This document shows, piece after piece, positions 17,793-26,916 of a DNA stretch of 64,000 nucleotides. Made by a program: the position numbers and the translations under genes. The stretch lies in assembly GCA_963843595.1 (NCBI GenBank), contig CAWJLG010000007.1:62001-126000 (forward strand), read 5' to 3'. The stretch is from CAIWHR01 sp963843595. GTDB lineage: Bacteria > Pseudomonadota > Gammaproteobacteria > Burkholderiales > Casimicrobiaceae. The first letter of the stretch is position 1. Every line of letters starts with the position of its first letter. Below the pieces are notes generated by a model that saw only the letters and a program-made list of their open reading frames with translations, made no database searches and was not told the DNA's origin.

Positions 17793-19948
17793 GTGGAAGT
17801 CTCGTTCCACAAGGAAGTCGCGATGCTGCGCCGCGGGAACGGCGAGACGTTCCACGGCGAGGGAATCCTCGCGATCACCAAGGCGCTGCTGCAATCGGGC
17901 GTGGCCTACGTCGGCGGCTATCAGGGCGCGCCGGTGTCGCACCTGCTCGACGTGCTCGTCCAGGCCGAGGATTACCTGCGCGAACTCGGCGTCCATGTCG
18001 AAGCCTGCTCGAACGAAGCCTCCGCGGCGGCCATGCTCGGCGCTTCGATCCACTACCCGCTGCGCGGTGCCGTCACCTGGAAATCGATCGTCGGCACCAA
18101 CGTCGCCGCCGATGCGCTGTCCAACCTCGCATCGCCGGGGGTGACCGGCGGTGCGCTGATCGTCGTCGGCGAGGACTACGGCGAGGGCGCCAGCGTCGTC
18201 CAGGAGCGCACCTACGCGTTCGCGCTCAAGTCCTCGCTCGTCCTGCTCGACCCGCGGCCCGACCTCGAGCGGATGGTGCGCATCGTCGAGGAGGGATTCG
18301 CGCTGTCCGAGGCCTCGAACATGCCGGCGATGCTGCAGCTGCGCATCCGCGCGTGCCACGTGCGCGGCAGCTTCGCGTGCCGGGACAACGTCGCGCCGGC
18401 GGTGTCGCCGCAGCACCTGCTGGACGACCCGGCGCCGTTCGATTATTCGAAGCTTTCGCATCCACCGATGACCTTCCGCCAGGAGAAACTCAAGAGCGCC
18501 GAACGCCTGCCGGCGGCGCGCCGCTACATCGTCGAGCAAGGACTGAACGAGCGTTTCGTCGGCACGCGCGACGACATCGGCATCGTCGTCCAGGGCGGTC
18601 TCTACAACTCGCTCGTCCGCGCGCTGGGCGAGTTCGGCCTCGCCGATGCGTTCGGCGCCGCGACCGTGTCGATTCTCGCGCTCAATGTCGTGTACCCGCT
18701 GGCGCCGGACGAGATCCGCGATTTCTGTGCCGGCAAGCGGGCGGTGCTGGTGGTCGAGGAAGGACAGCCGGAGTTCATCGAGCAGGAAATCCTCGCGCTG
18801 CTCGCGCGCGGGGGCATCGCCACGCCGGTGCACGGCAAGGACGTGCTGCCGATGGCCGGCGAGTACACGGTGGAAACGATCGCCCGCGGTCTGGAGGCGT
18901 TCCTCGCGCAGCGCTCGCCCGAGCTCGTGAGCGACGAGGGCCGGGCGTGGCTTGCCGAGACCGATGCCCGCCGGGCCGCGGTCGCCGGCGCGCTCGGCAC
19001 GCCGCTGCCCGCGCGCCCGCCGAATTTCTGCATCGGCTGCCCGGAGCGCCCGGTGTTCGCCGCGCTGAAGCTCGCGCAGCAGGATGTCGGGTCGGTGCAC
19101 ATCGCCGCCGACATCGGCTGCCACTCGTTCGCGACGTTCGAGCCGTTCGGCATGGGGCATTCGATCCTGGGCTACGGCATGAGCCTCGCGCAGCCGCGCG
19201 GGCGTCTCGCCGATGATGCGGCGGCGCACGCTCGCGATCATGGGCGACGGCGGTTTCTGGCACAACGGCCTCATCACCGGCGTCCAGTCGGCGCTGTTCA
19301 ACGGCGACGATGCCGTGCTGCTGATCCTGAAGAACGGCTACACGTCGGCCACCGGGACGCAGGAAATCATTTCCACGCCGGGCGAGGCGCTGAAGGAGGC
19401 GGCCGAGGAGAAGCAGGAAAGCCTCGTCCATCGCAACCAGACGATCGAGAAGACGCTGCAGGGGATCGGCGTGCGCTGGATCCGCACCGTCGATAGCTAC
19501 GAGGTCGACGCGATGCGGCGCACGCTCGACGACGCGTTCACGACCGACTTCGCCGGGCTCAAGGTCGATCATCGCCGAGGGCGAATGCCAGCTCGAGCGC
19601 CAGCGGCGCGTGAAGCCCTGGCGTGCCGGAGCGCTCAAGGCCGGCAAGCGTGTCGTGCGCGTCAAGTACGGCGTCGACGAGGACACCTGCTCGGGCGACC
19701 ACTCGTGCATCCGGCTGTCGGGCTGCCCCACGCTGTCGCTGAAGGAAAGTCCGGACCCGCTGAAGGTCGACCCGGTGGCGACGGTGCTGGAGGGCTGCGT
19801 GGGCTGCGGGCTATGCGGCGAGAACGCGCATGCGGCGTCGCTGTGTCCGTCGTTCTATCGCGGCGAAGTGATCCAGAACCCGGGGTGGCGCGATCGCGTG
19901 TCCGCACGCGTGCGTCACGCGTTCATTCGCCTGCTGCAGCCGGCGTGA
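17793..19948 (+). CDS. iorA: Indolepyruvate (arylpyruvate):ferredoxin oxidoreductase alpha, two frameshifts
   Basis: Catalytic subunit that decarboxylates arylpyruvates to arylacetyl-CoA using thiamine diphosphate and Fe-S clusters. The N-terminal pyrimidine-binding domain has YVGGYQGAPVSHLLDVL and ACSNEASAAAMLGAS. The central part has NFCIGCPERPVFAALK and IAADIGCHSF. The TPP motif is IMGDGGFWHNGLITGVQSAL. The C-terminal ferredoxin-like part has CSGDHSCIRLSGCP and GCVGCGLCGENAHAASLCP. Extra bases near 19191 (restored LASRAGVSPMM) and 19567 (restored GLKVIIAEGECQL) break the frame; joined length is about 718 residues, normal for IorA. Its stop overlaps the iorB start (TGATG). Confidence 0.9.
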
Positions 19949-21538
19949 TGTCACGTCCCCTGACCCTTCTCATCGCGGCGCTCGGCGGACAGGGCGGCGG
20001 CGTCCTGGCCGAATGGCTGGTCGACGTCGCCCGCGAGGCTGGCTACATCGCGCAGGCGACGTCGATCCCCGGGGTCGCGCAGCGCACCGGTGCGACCACC
20101 TACTATGTCGAGATCTACCCCGAGCCGCTGGCGACGCTGGGGGGGCGCAAGCCGGTGCTTTCGCTGCTGCCGGTTCCGGGCGGAATCGACGTGCTGGTCG
20201 CCTCGGAACTTCTCGAGGCCGTGCGTGCGGTGCAGAACGGGATGGCGAGTGCCGAGCGCACGCTGATCGTGACGTCCACGTCGCGGACGCTGACCACGGC
20301 CGAGAAGATGGCGCAGGGCGACGGCCGCTTCAACACCGCGCGGCTGCTCGCGGTCACGCGCGCCCACGCACGAAAGCTCGCCGCGTTCGACATGGACGCC
20401 GCCGCGCGCGCCTCCGGCACCGCGGTAAGCGCCGTGATGCTCGGGGCGATCGCCGGCTCCGGCGTGCTGCCGATCGCGCGCGAGCGCTATGTTGCCGCGA
20501 TCCGCGCCTCCGGCGTCGGCGTCGAGGGGAGCCTTGCCGGATTTGCGCAGGGCTGGGACGCCGTGGCGGCGCTGGCACCGGCTGCGCCGCCGGCACCGGC
20601 ACCTGCCGTGACGGACGCCGTGCGCGCAGCGGTGGCGGACCCTGCCGTGGCGACGCTTCCCGCCGCGATCCGCGAGTTCGTCGCGCTTGGCCGCGCACGC
20701 GTCGCCGAGTTCCAGGACGCGGCGTACGCCGGGCTCTACCTCGCGCGCGTCGGACGCATCCTCGCCGCGGAGCGGGCCGGCGATCCGGACGCGGTGCGGG
20801 ATTTCGAGACGACCCGCGAGACCGCGCGCTTCCTCGCGCTGTGGATGGCGTTCGACGACATCGTGCGCGTCGCGGACCTGAAGTGCCGCGCCAGCCGCTT
20901 CGCCCGCGTGCGGCGCGAGGTCGCCGCCGGCGACGAGGATGTCGTGCGCATCGTCGACTTCTTCAAGCCCGGCGTCGCCGAGATTGCCGCGCTGCTGCCG
21001 ACTTCGCTGGCGCGGCGTGTCGTCGCCTGGGATCGCCGCCGGCAGCTCCGGGGCAAGGGGCCGTTCGCGCTGTCGCTGTCGCTGCGGGCGGACGGCATCG
21101 CCGGCTTTCTCGCGCTGCGCTCGCTCGCGTCGCTGCGCTGGCTGCGCCGGCTCGGCGCACGCTTCGTCGACGAGCAGGCGCTGATCGAGCGCTGGCTCGG
21201 CGCGATCGAGGCCGCCGCACGCACGGGCGGGCCGTGCGCGTACGAGATCGCGCTTGCCGGTCGCCTGATCAAGGGCTACGGTGCGACCAACGACCGCGGC
21301 AAGGACAATCTCCTCCACATCGTCGATCATCTGGCGACCGGCGGCAGCTTCGCTTCGCGCGGCCGAGCGCGCCGCCGCGATTCGTGAAGCCCGCGAGGCG
21401 GCGCTGGCCGACGAGGGCGGCAAGGCGCTCGACCGCGCACTCGTGCGGCACGGAGCGCCGCCGCACCCGGTTCGCCCGCAGCCGATCGTCTGGGTCAAGC
21501 AGCGGCCGGCGGCGAATGCCGCGCGGGCGGACCGGTGA
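19948..21538 (+). CDS. iorB: Indolepyruvate (arylpyruvate):ferredoxin oxidoreductase beta, one frameshift
   Basis: Gamma-type subunit of 2-oxoacid:ferredoxin oxidoreductases fused to a long C-terminal DUF6537-like region, the form common in proteobacteria. The start has IAALGGQGGGVLAEWLVDVA and SIPGVAQRTGATTYYVEIYP. The C-terminal region has ALAGRLIKGYGATNDRGKDN. An extra base near 21358 separates DHLATGGSFA from AERAAAIREAREAALADEGG; the restored protein is about 530 residues. The ATG overlaps the iorA stop. Confidence 0.9.
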
Positions 21539-21648
21539 TGACCGATCTCGTTGCCGAGCGCTACGCTTCAGTCGCTTCGGCGCTGATGCGAAGGGTCAAG
21601 CGCGCGCTCAATCGCGCCGGCATTCCGAATCCGCGCAAGGCGTGCTGA
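21538..21648 (+). CDS. Possible 36-residue peptide gene between iorB and the dehydrogenase
   Basis: An ATG overlapping the iorB stop (TGATG) opens a 36-codon frame that ends two bases before the next gene's ATG. The product begins MTDLVAERYASVASALMRR and ends with a basic, Pro-containing tail ending in Cys. Both junctions look like translational coupling, which argues for a translated peptide. I know no family match, and it could be an eroded end of iorB or chance. Confidence 0.3.
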   Translation: MTDLVAERYASVASALMRRVKRALNRAGIPNPRKAC

Positions 21649-21650
21649 CG

Positions 21651-22748
21651 ATGCCAGCGACGATTCGTGCCGACGCCATCGACGTGGCGATTCCCGCCGC
21701 GCGCCTGGTCGGCGCCGTGGAGCGGATGTTCGTCGCCGCCGCCTGTCCCGCCAAGGAGGCCGGCCAGATCGCGCGCGGGCTCGTGCAGGCGAATCTCTTC
21801 GGGCACGATTCCCACGGCATCGGGCTTGCACCCACGTACCTCGCCAACATCGGGCAAGGCCTCGCGCGGCCCGGACAGTCGCTGCGCGTGGTCGCCGACC
21901 ACGGCGCGATCGTGGGTCTCGACGGGCAGAAGGGCTTCGGCCAGGCGGTCGGCGAAGAGGCGATGGAGATCGCGATCGAGCGGGCGCGTGCCGGCGGCGT
22001 GGCGATCGTCGGGCTTTCCAACACGCATCATCTCGCGCGCATCGGGCAGTGGGCGGAACAATGCGCGGCGGCCGGGTTCGCGTCGATCCACTTCGTCAAC
22101 GTGCTGTCGCAGCCGCTGGTCGCCCCGTACGGCGGGCTGGACGCCCGGCTCGCGACCAATCCGTTCTGCGTAGGGGTTCCTCATGCGCCGCATCCGCTGG
22201 TGCTCGATTACGCGACCAGCGCAGTGGCCTTCGGCAAGGTGCGCGTTGCGCTCGACGCGGGCCGGAAGATGCCCGACGGACTGCTGATCGACGCACAGGG
22301 ACGACCGACCGTCGATCCGGCAGCGATGTTCGGCGCGCCGATCGGCGCACTGCTGCCCTTCGGCGGGCACAAGGGATTCGCGCTCGCGGTGATGTGCGAG
22401 CTCCTGGGCGGGGCGCTGTCCGGGGGACAGGTGCAGGACCACCATCCGGTGCCCAACCCGATGATCAACAACATGCTGTCGGTGGTGTTCGCGCCCGACC
22501 GGCTCTGCGCGGCCGACGAATTCGCGCGGCAGGTCGAGCGGCTTGCGGCGTGGCTTCGCGCCTCGCCGCAACTGCCAGGCGGGCCAGGCATCGAGCTCCC
22601 CGGCGAGCCCGAGCGGCGAATCGCGGCCGCACGCGAGCGCACCGGCATCCCGCTGCCGCTCCCCACCCGCGAGGCGCTGGCCGCGTGCGCGCGGTCGTTC
22701 GCCACCGGCGATGCCGATCTTTTCCTGCCACCGAGCGAGACCGCATGA
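21651..22748 (+). CDS. Ldh2/malate-type NAD(P)-dependent 2-hydroxyacid dehydrogenase
   Basis: 365-residue member of the Ldh2/YlbC/ComC family that oxidises 2-hydroxyacids (malate, lactate, sulfolactate, ureidoglycolate) to 2-oxoacids. Hallmarks are FGHDSHGIGLAPTYL, GLSNTHHLARIGQWAEQC, LATNPFCVGVPH and PFGGHKGFALAVMCELLGG. It is placed after iorAB and before a thioesterase and TRAP genes with an ATGA overlap. From this position I infer that it forms arylpyruvate from aryl-lactate for IorAB; the substrate is not proven by sequence. Confidence 0.9.
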   Translation: MPATIRADAIDVAIPAARLVGAVERMFVAAACPAKEAGQIARGLVQANLFGHDSHGIGLAPTYLANIGQGLARPGQSLRVVADHGAIVGLDGQKGFGQAVGEEAMEIAIERARAGGVAIVGLSNTHHLARIGQWAEQCAAAGFASIHFVNVLSQPLVAPYGGLDARLATNPFCVGVPHAPHPLVLDYATSAVAFGKVRVALDAGRKMPDGLLIDAQGRPTVDPAAMFGAPIGALLPFGGHKGFALAVMCELLGGALSGGQVQDHHPVPNPMINNMLSVVFAPDRLCAADEFARQVERLAAWLRASPQLPGGPGIELPGEPERRIAAARERTGIPLPLPTREALAACARSFATGDADLFLPPSETA

Positions 22749-23164
22749 CTTTTCGTCACACCACCGAATTCGTCGTCGAGTTCGGCGACTGCGATCCGGC
22801 GCAGATCGTCTTCTATCCGAACTACTTCCGCTGGATGGACTCCGCGTCGCGCCACTTCTTCGTCGCGGCCGGCGTCCCGTCGTGGCATGCGCTCGAGGCG
22901 AAGACCGGCATCATCGGCACGCCGCTCGTCGAAGCGTCGGCGCGGTTCCTGCGGTCGGCCACCTACGGCGACCGCATCGCGGTCGAGACGACGATCGCCG
23001 AGTGGCGGACGAAGACGTTCGTGATGGCGCACGTGGTGCGCCGCGGCAGCGACGTGCTGGTCGAGGGGCAGGAGATCCGGATCTTCGCCCGGCGGCACCC
23101 CGACGACCCGAAGCGTATTCAGGCCGTGGCGCCGCCGGAGGAGGTCAAGCACCTGTTCGACTGA
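22745..23164 (+). CDS. 4-hydroxybenzoyl-CoA-type acyl-CoA thioesterase
   Basis: Hot-dog thioesterase of 139 residues. The start has FVVEFGDCDPAQIVFYPNYF, with the catalytic Asp of the 4HBT family in GDCDPA, followed by RWMDSASRHFF. The tail EEVKHLF is usual for this subgroup. It overlaps the dehydrogenase stop by ATGA. It probably releases CoA from excess arylacetyl-CoA or from dead-end products of the IorAB step. Confidence 0.88.
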   Translation: MTFRHTTEFVVEFGDCDPAQIVFYPNYFRWMDSASRHFFVAAGVPSWHALEAKTGIIGTPLVEASARFLRSATYGDRIAVETTIAEWRTKTFVMAHVVRRGSDVLVEGQEIRIFARRHPDDPKRIQAVAPPEEVKHLFD

Positions 23165-23279
23165 AGGGCCCGGTATTATCCGCCTCGGGCACGTGGGTTT
23201 CACTCCGCGGCCCGATGCGGCACAAAAGATCGTCGCCTGCCCGTCCCCGTCGGGCAACGCCGGCGCAGGAGGAGGATTC

Positions 23280-23822
23280 ATGCAGGACGTCGCCAACGAA
23301 ACCCCGGCGCTCGGGCGGGACCGGTTCGGTCCGGTGGGCCGGCTGCTGTTGATGCTGTCGAAGTACCTCGCGATCGCCGGCGGGCTCGTGTTCGTCGGCC
23401 TGGTCGTCATGTCGATCGTCTCGATCGTCGGCCGCAAGCTGTTCTCCTGGCCGGTGCCCGGCGACGTCGAGGTGCTCCAGATGTGCGCGGCGTTCGCCGC
23501 GGCGTCGTTCTTCGCCCACTGCCACCTCGTCAACGGCGACGTCAAGGTCGATTTCTTCACCCACAACATGGCGCCGCGCAAGATCGCGCGACTCGATGCC
23601 TTCGGCTCGCTGCTGGTCGGTCTGTTCGGTGCACTGATCGCGTGGCGCACGGCCGTCGGCGCGCTGGCGATCAAGGAGGTCGGCGAAACCTCGGCGATCC
23701 TGGGCTGGCCCGTCTGGGTCGCGCAGGCGCTGATGGTGCCCGGATTCGCGCTCCTCGCCGCGGCCGGGTTCTACCTTTGTGTTCACCTGCTCCTCGCTGC
23801 ATCGCGGGCGCCGGGGCCATGA
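23280..23822 (+). CDS. TRAP transporter small permease (DctQ)
   Basis: Small membrane subunit of a tripartite ATP-independent periplasmic transporter, 180 residues with four predicted helices. Typical parts are VMSIVSIVGRKLFSWPVPGDVEVLQMC and FFAHCHLVNGDVKVDFF (each in shorter blocks: GRKLFSWPVPGDVE, CHLVNGDVKVDF). The ATG follows GGAGGA. Its stop overlaps the DctM start (ATGA). Confidence 0.93.
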   Translation: MQDVANETPALGRDRFGPVGRLLLMLSKYLAIAGGLVFVGLVVMSIVSIVGRKLFSWPVPGDVEVLQMCAAFAAASFFAHCHLVNGDVKVDFFTHNMAPRKIARLDAFGSLLVGLFGALIAWRTAVGALAIKEVGETSAILGWPVWVAQALMVPGFALLAAAGFYLCVHLLLAASRAPGP

Positions 23823-25150
23823 CCGGCATCGAAGTCGGGTTCGCGATCTTCGGCGTCATGCTGACGCTGATGGTCGTCCGCGTCCCGATCGGCATCGCGA
23901 TGTTCATCGTCGGGTTTGGCGGCTACGCGTATCTCACGGGCGGCAACTTCAATGCGCTGCTCAATTCGCTCAAGAATCTGGCCTACGCGCGGCTGTCGAA
24001 CTACGACCTCGTCGTCATTCCGCTGTTCCTGCTGATGGGGCAGTTCGCCACGCACGGCGGCCTGTCCAAGGCGCTGTTCCACTGCGTCAGCGCGTTCATG
24101 GGCCACCGCAAGGGCGGGGTGGCGATGGCGGCGATCGGCGCCTGCGCCGGCTTCGGCGCCATCTGCGGCAGCTCGCTCGCCACCGCGGCGACGATGGGGC
24201 AGGTGGCGCTGCCGGAGCTGCGCCGCCTCGGCTATTCGGGCTCGCTCGCGACCGGCGCACTGGCCGCCGGCGGCACGCTTGGGATCATGATCCCGCCGTC
24301 GGTGCCGCTGGTGATCTACGCGATCCTGACCCAGGAATCGATCGGCAAGCTGTTCATGGCGGCGGTACTCCCCGGGATCATCGCGATGCTGGGCTACATG
24401 CTGGTGGTCAAGATCGTGGTGACGCTGAAGCCGGCCGCGGGACCGGCCGGCCCGGTCACGCCGTGGCCGGAGCGCGTGCGCAGCCTGCTCGGCGTCTCAC
24501 CCGTGCTGCTGGTGTTCGTCGTCGTGATCGTCGGCATCTACGGCGGCTGGGCGAATCCGACGGAGGCCGCGGCGATCGGCGCTGCGGCCTGCGGCATCCT
24601 CGCCGTCGTCGGCGGCGGCATGCGCGTGAAGGGGCTCGTCGACAGCGCGCTGGGAACCGCGCAGGCCACGTCGATGATCTTCCTGGTGCTGCTCGGCGCC
24701 GACATGCTGAACACGACCCTTGCCCTCTCGCAGATGCCGGGCGAGCTCGCGCACTGGGTCAAGGCCAGCGGATTCTCGCCACTGCTGGTGATGGTGATGA
24801 TCCTGCTCATCTACATCTTCCTCGGTTGCGTGATGGACTCGCTGGCGATGATCCTGCTCACGATCCCGATCTTCTATCCGATGGTGATGGGGCTCGACTA
24901 CTGGGGAATGTCGCTGACCGACAAGTCGATCTGGTTCGGCATCCTGGCGCTGATGGTCGTCGAGATCGGGCTCGTGCATCCGCCGGTGGGGATGAACGTC
25001 TACATCATCAACCGGCTGGCGCGCGACGTGCCGCTGGTGGAGACTTTCAAGGGAGTCGTCCCGTTCCTGATCTCGGACGCGTTGCGCATCACGCTGCTGC
25101 TCACGTTCCCGATCATCTCGCTGTACCTGGTGCACACGTTCCCGAAGTAA
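23819..25150 (+). CDS. TRAP transporter large permease (DctM)
   Basis: Main 12-helix TRAP permease of 443 residues. It shows LTLMVVRVPIGIAMFIVGF, FLLMGQFATHGGLSKALF, GAICGSSLATAATMGQVALP, GGTLGIMIPPSVPLVIYAI and GCVMDSLAMILLTIPIFYP. It transports a carboxylate together with Na+, delivered by the DctP protein encoded next. Confidence 0.95.
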   Translation: MTGIEVGFAIFGVMLTLMVVRVPIGIAMFIVGFGGYAYLTGGNFNALLNSLKNLAYARLSNYDLVVIPLFLLMGQFATHGGLSKALFHCVSAFMGHRKGGVAMAAIGACAGFGAICGSSLATAATMGQVALPELRRLGYSGSLATGALAAGGTLGIMIPPSVPLVIYAILTQESIGKLFMAAVLPGIIAMLGYMLVVKIVVTLKPAAGPAGPVTPWPERVRSLLGVSPVLLVFVVVIVGIYGGWANPTEAAAIGAAACGILAVVGGGMRVKGLVDSALGTAQATSMIFLVLLGADMLNTTLALSQMPGELAHWVKASGFSPLLVMVMILLIYIFLGCVMDSLAMILLTIPIFYPMVMGLDYWGMSLTDKSIWFGILALMVVEIGLVHPPVGMNVYIINRLARDVPLVETFKGVVPFLISDALRITLLLTFPIISLYLVHTFPK

Positions 25151-25172
25151 AACCGGCATTGGAGGAGGCAAC

Positions 25173-26207
25173 ATGAAAAGCTGGAAATTCGTTCCGCTGG
25201 TCTCTGCAATCACTCTCGCGCTGGGCGTCGGCGCTGCCCGCGCGCAGGAAGTCACGCTCAAGATCCACCATTTCCTGCCGCCGCAGGGCACGATCCAGGC
25301 GCGCGTGTTCGTACCCTGGTGCGAGAAGCTCGGCAAGGAGTCGAACGGACGGATCAAGTGCCAGATCTATCCGGCCATGCAGCTCGGCGGCACTCCGCCC
25401 CAGCTGTTCGACCAGGCGCGCGACGGCGTAGCCGACATCGTCTGGACGATCCCGACCTACCAGGCGGGGCGCTTCATCAAGTCCGAGGTGTTCGAGCTGC
25501 CGTTCATGGCCAAGAACGCCGAGAGCGGCAGCCCGGCGCTGTGGGACTACATCCACAAGAACTCGCTCGACGAATTCAAGGGGGTGCGCATTCTCGCGGC
25601 GCATCTGCACGACGGCTCGCTGCTGCACTTCGCCAGCAAGCGCGTGACCAACCTCGAGGAACTGAAGGGGCTCAAGGTGCGCGCGCCGACACGCATCGGT
25701 TCGAAGTTCCTGGCCGCGCTCGGCGCCGTCCCGGTGCAGATGCCGGTGCCGCAGGTCACCGAGGCACTGACCAAGGGGGTGATCGACGGCGCGATGGTGC
25801 CGTGGGAAGTCGCGCCTGCGCTCAAGCTGCAGGAAGTCGCCAAGTACCACCTCGACACGGCCCCCGGAGTACCGAAGACGTCGAATTCGATCTTCGTGAT
25901 CGCGATGAACCCGGCGAAGTACGACAGCATGCCCGACGACCTGAAGAAGATCCTCGACGCGAACACGGGCCTCGAGTGGTCGAAGCAGATCGGCCAGGTC
26001 TTCGACAGCACGACCGAGCCGGCCAAGAAGCTCGCGGCGGCGCAGAACGGGGTGTTCGACACGCTGTCCCCCGCCGAGTACGAGCGTTGGCGCAAGGCGA
26101 CCGAAGTGGTCGACAAGGAGTGGATCGGCGACGTTGCGGCCAAGGGCGGCAACGGCCAGGCGCTGCTCGACGACGCGCGGGCGCTGATCAAGAAATACGG
26201 CGGCTGA
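25173..26207 (+). CDS. TRAP transporter substrate-binding protein (DctP)
   Basis: Periplasmic solute-binding protein of 344 residues with a Sec signal peptide (VPLVSAITLALGVGAARAQE). The fold is of the DctP type, with EVTLKIHHFLPPQ, the carboxylate-clamping Arg region LKGLKVRAPTRIGSKF and VPVQMPVPQVTEALTKGVID. The operon context suggests an aromatic 2-hydroxy- or 2-oxoacid as ligand; this is inference. A hairpin terminator follows the gene. Confidence 0.94.
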   Translation: MKSWKFVPLVSAITLALGVGAARAQEVTLKIHHFLPPQGTIQARVFVPWCEKLGKESNGRIKCQIYPAMQLGGTPPQLFDQARDGVADIVWTIPTYQAGRFIKSEVFELPFMAKNAESGSPALWDYIHKNSLDEFKGVRILAAHLHDGSLLHFASKRVTNLEELKGLKVRAPTRIGSKFLAALGAVPVQMPVPQVTEALTKGVIDGAMVPWEVAPALKLQEVAKYHLDTAPGVPKTSNSIFVIAMNPAKYDSMPDDLKKILDANTGLEWSKQIGQVFDSTTEPAKKLAAAQNGVFDTLSPAEYERWRKATEVVDKEWIGDVAAKGGNGQALLDDARALIKKYGG

Positions 26208-26238
26208 AGCGCGCGGCGGGACGCCGCGAAATGATCGA

Positions 26239-26275
26239 GCCGACCCCGCGCTGCGCGGGCGTCGGCTTCTATCTT
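26239..26275 (+). terminator. Rho-independent terminator after the TRAP operon
   Basis: GC-rich hairpin GCCGACCCCGCG / CGCGGGCGTCGGC with a three-base loop (CTG), followed by TTCTATCTTT. It lies 31 bp after the dctP stop and would end the iorAB-to-dctP transcript. Confidence 0.7.
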
Positions 26276-26299
26276 TGCGCACGTGCAACCCCCGACGCA

Positions 26300-26359
26300 G
26301 ACGGCTCGTCGGTCCGGACACGCCACGTCACGCACGCCCGGATGCGCCGACGAGCCGTC
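26300..26359. repeat. Perfect 13-bp inverted repeat in the gap before the DUF2934 gene
   Basis: Arms GACGGCTCGTCGG (26300-26312) and CCGACGAGCCGTC (26347-26359) are exact complements with a 34-bp spacer that itself has TCCGG and CCGGA ends. The 298-bp gap 26208-26505 holds this element and the terminator but no other gene that I can support. Confidence 0.7.
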
Positions 26360-26505
26360 GCGGCGCGGCAGGAGTGTTTGACCTCCATCAACGACAGCGG
26401 GCGCGGCGCGCCGAAGAATGAAAGCGGCGGGTGCCGCAATCAGCAGGAAGGTCGAGGAAGCCGGGCGCCGCCACCGCATAGTGACGCGCAAACAGGAGCA
26501 GCGCC

Positions 26506-26826
26506 ATGAAGACACGACAGCATGGTCCTACCATTACCCCGCATCATTCGGTCGCTGCGGTTCTTCCGCATCCGCGCAGTGTGCCGACGATCGAGCCGGA
26601 GAGCGAAAGTCTGACATTGCCCGAGCAGCCTTTTGTTGAAGGTGCCCATGACCAGATCGATCCCGATCTGCGGCATCGCTTGATCAGCGAAGGCGCGTTC
26701 CGCCTTTACGAAGAGCGCGGTTTCGCCGACGGTTATGACGTCGACGACTGGCTTCAGGCCGAGGCCGCCGTCGATCACCAGTTGCTCGTACGCGGGGGAA
26801 GACGGGAGCCGACCGACGAAAAGTAG
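26506..26826 (+). CDS. DUF2934 domain protein
   Basis: Small soluble protein of 106 residues. The C-terminal half has RHRLISEGAFRLYEERGF and DDWLQAEAAVDHQL, the DUF2934 signature of an N-terminal helix, a Gly/Asp turn and a WLxAE helix. The N-terminal half is Pro-rich and probably disordered. The ATG is preceded by AGGAGCAG. The domain is common in Burkholderiales stress-type genes, but its role is unknown. Confidence 0.75.
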   Translation: MKTRQHGPTITPHHSVAAVLPHPRSVPTIEPESESLTLPEQPFVEGAHDQIDPDLRHRLISEGAFRLYEERGFADGYDVDDWLQAEAAVDHQLLVRGGRREPTDEK

Positions 26827-26916
26827 GGTCCGTAGCTCCGGCGGTTGCGGCCGACGTTCGACGGCCCACCGATCGGAGTAACGGTGTCCTGCTCGACGCA
26901 GGGCGTCGGCTTCAGG

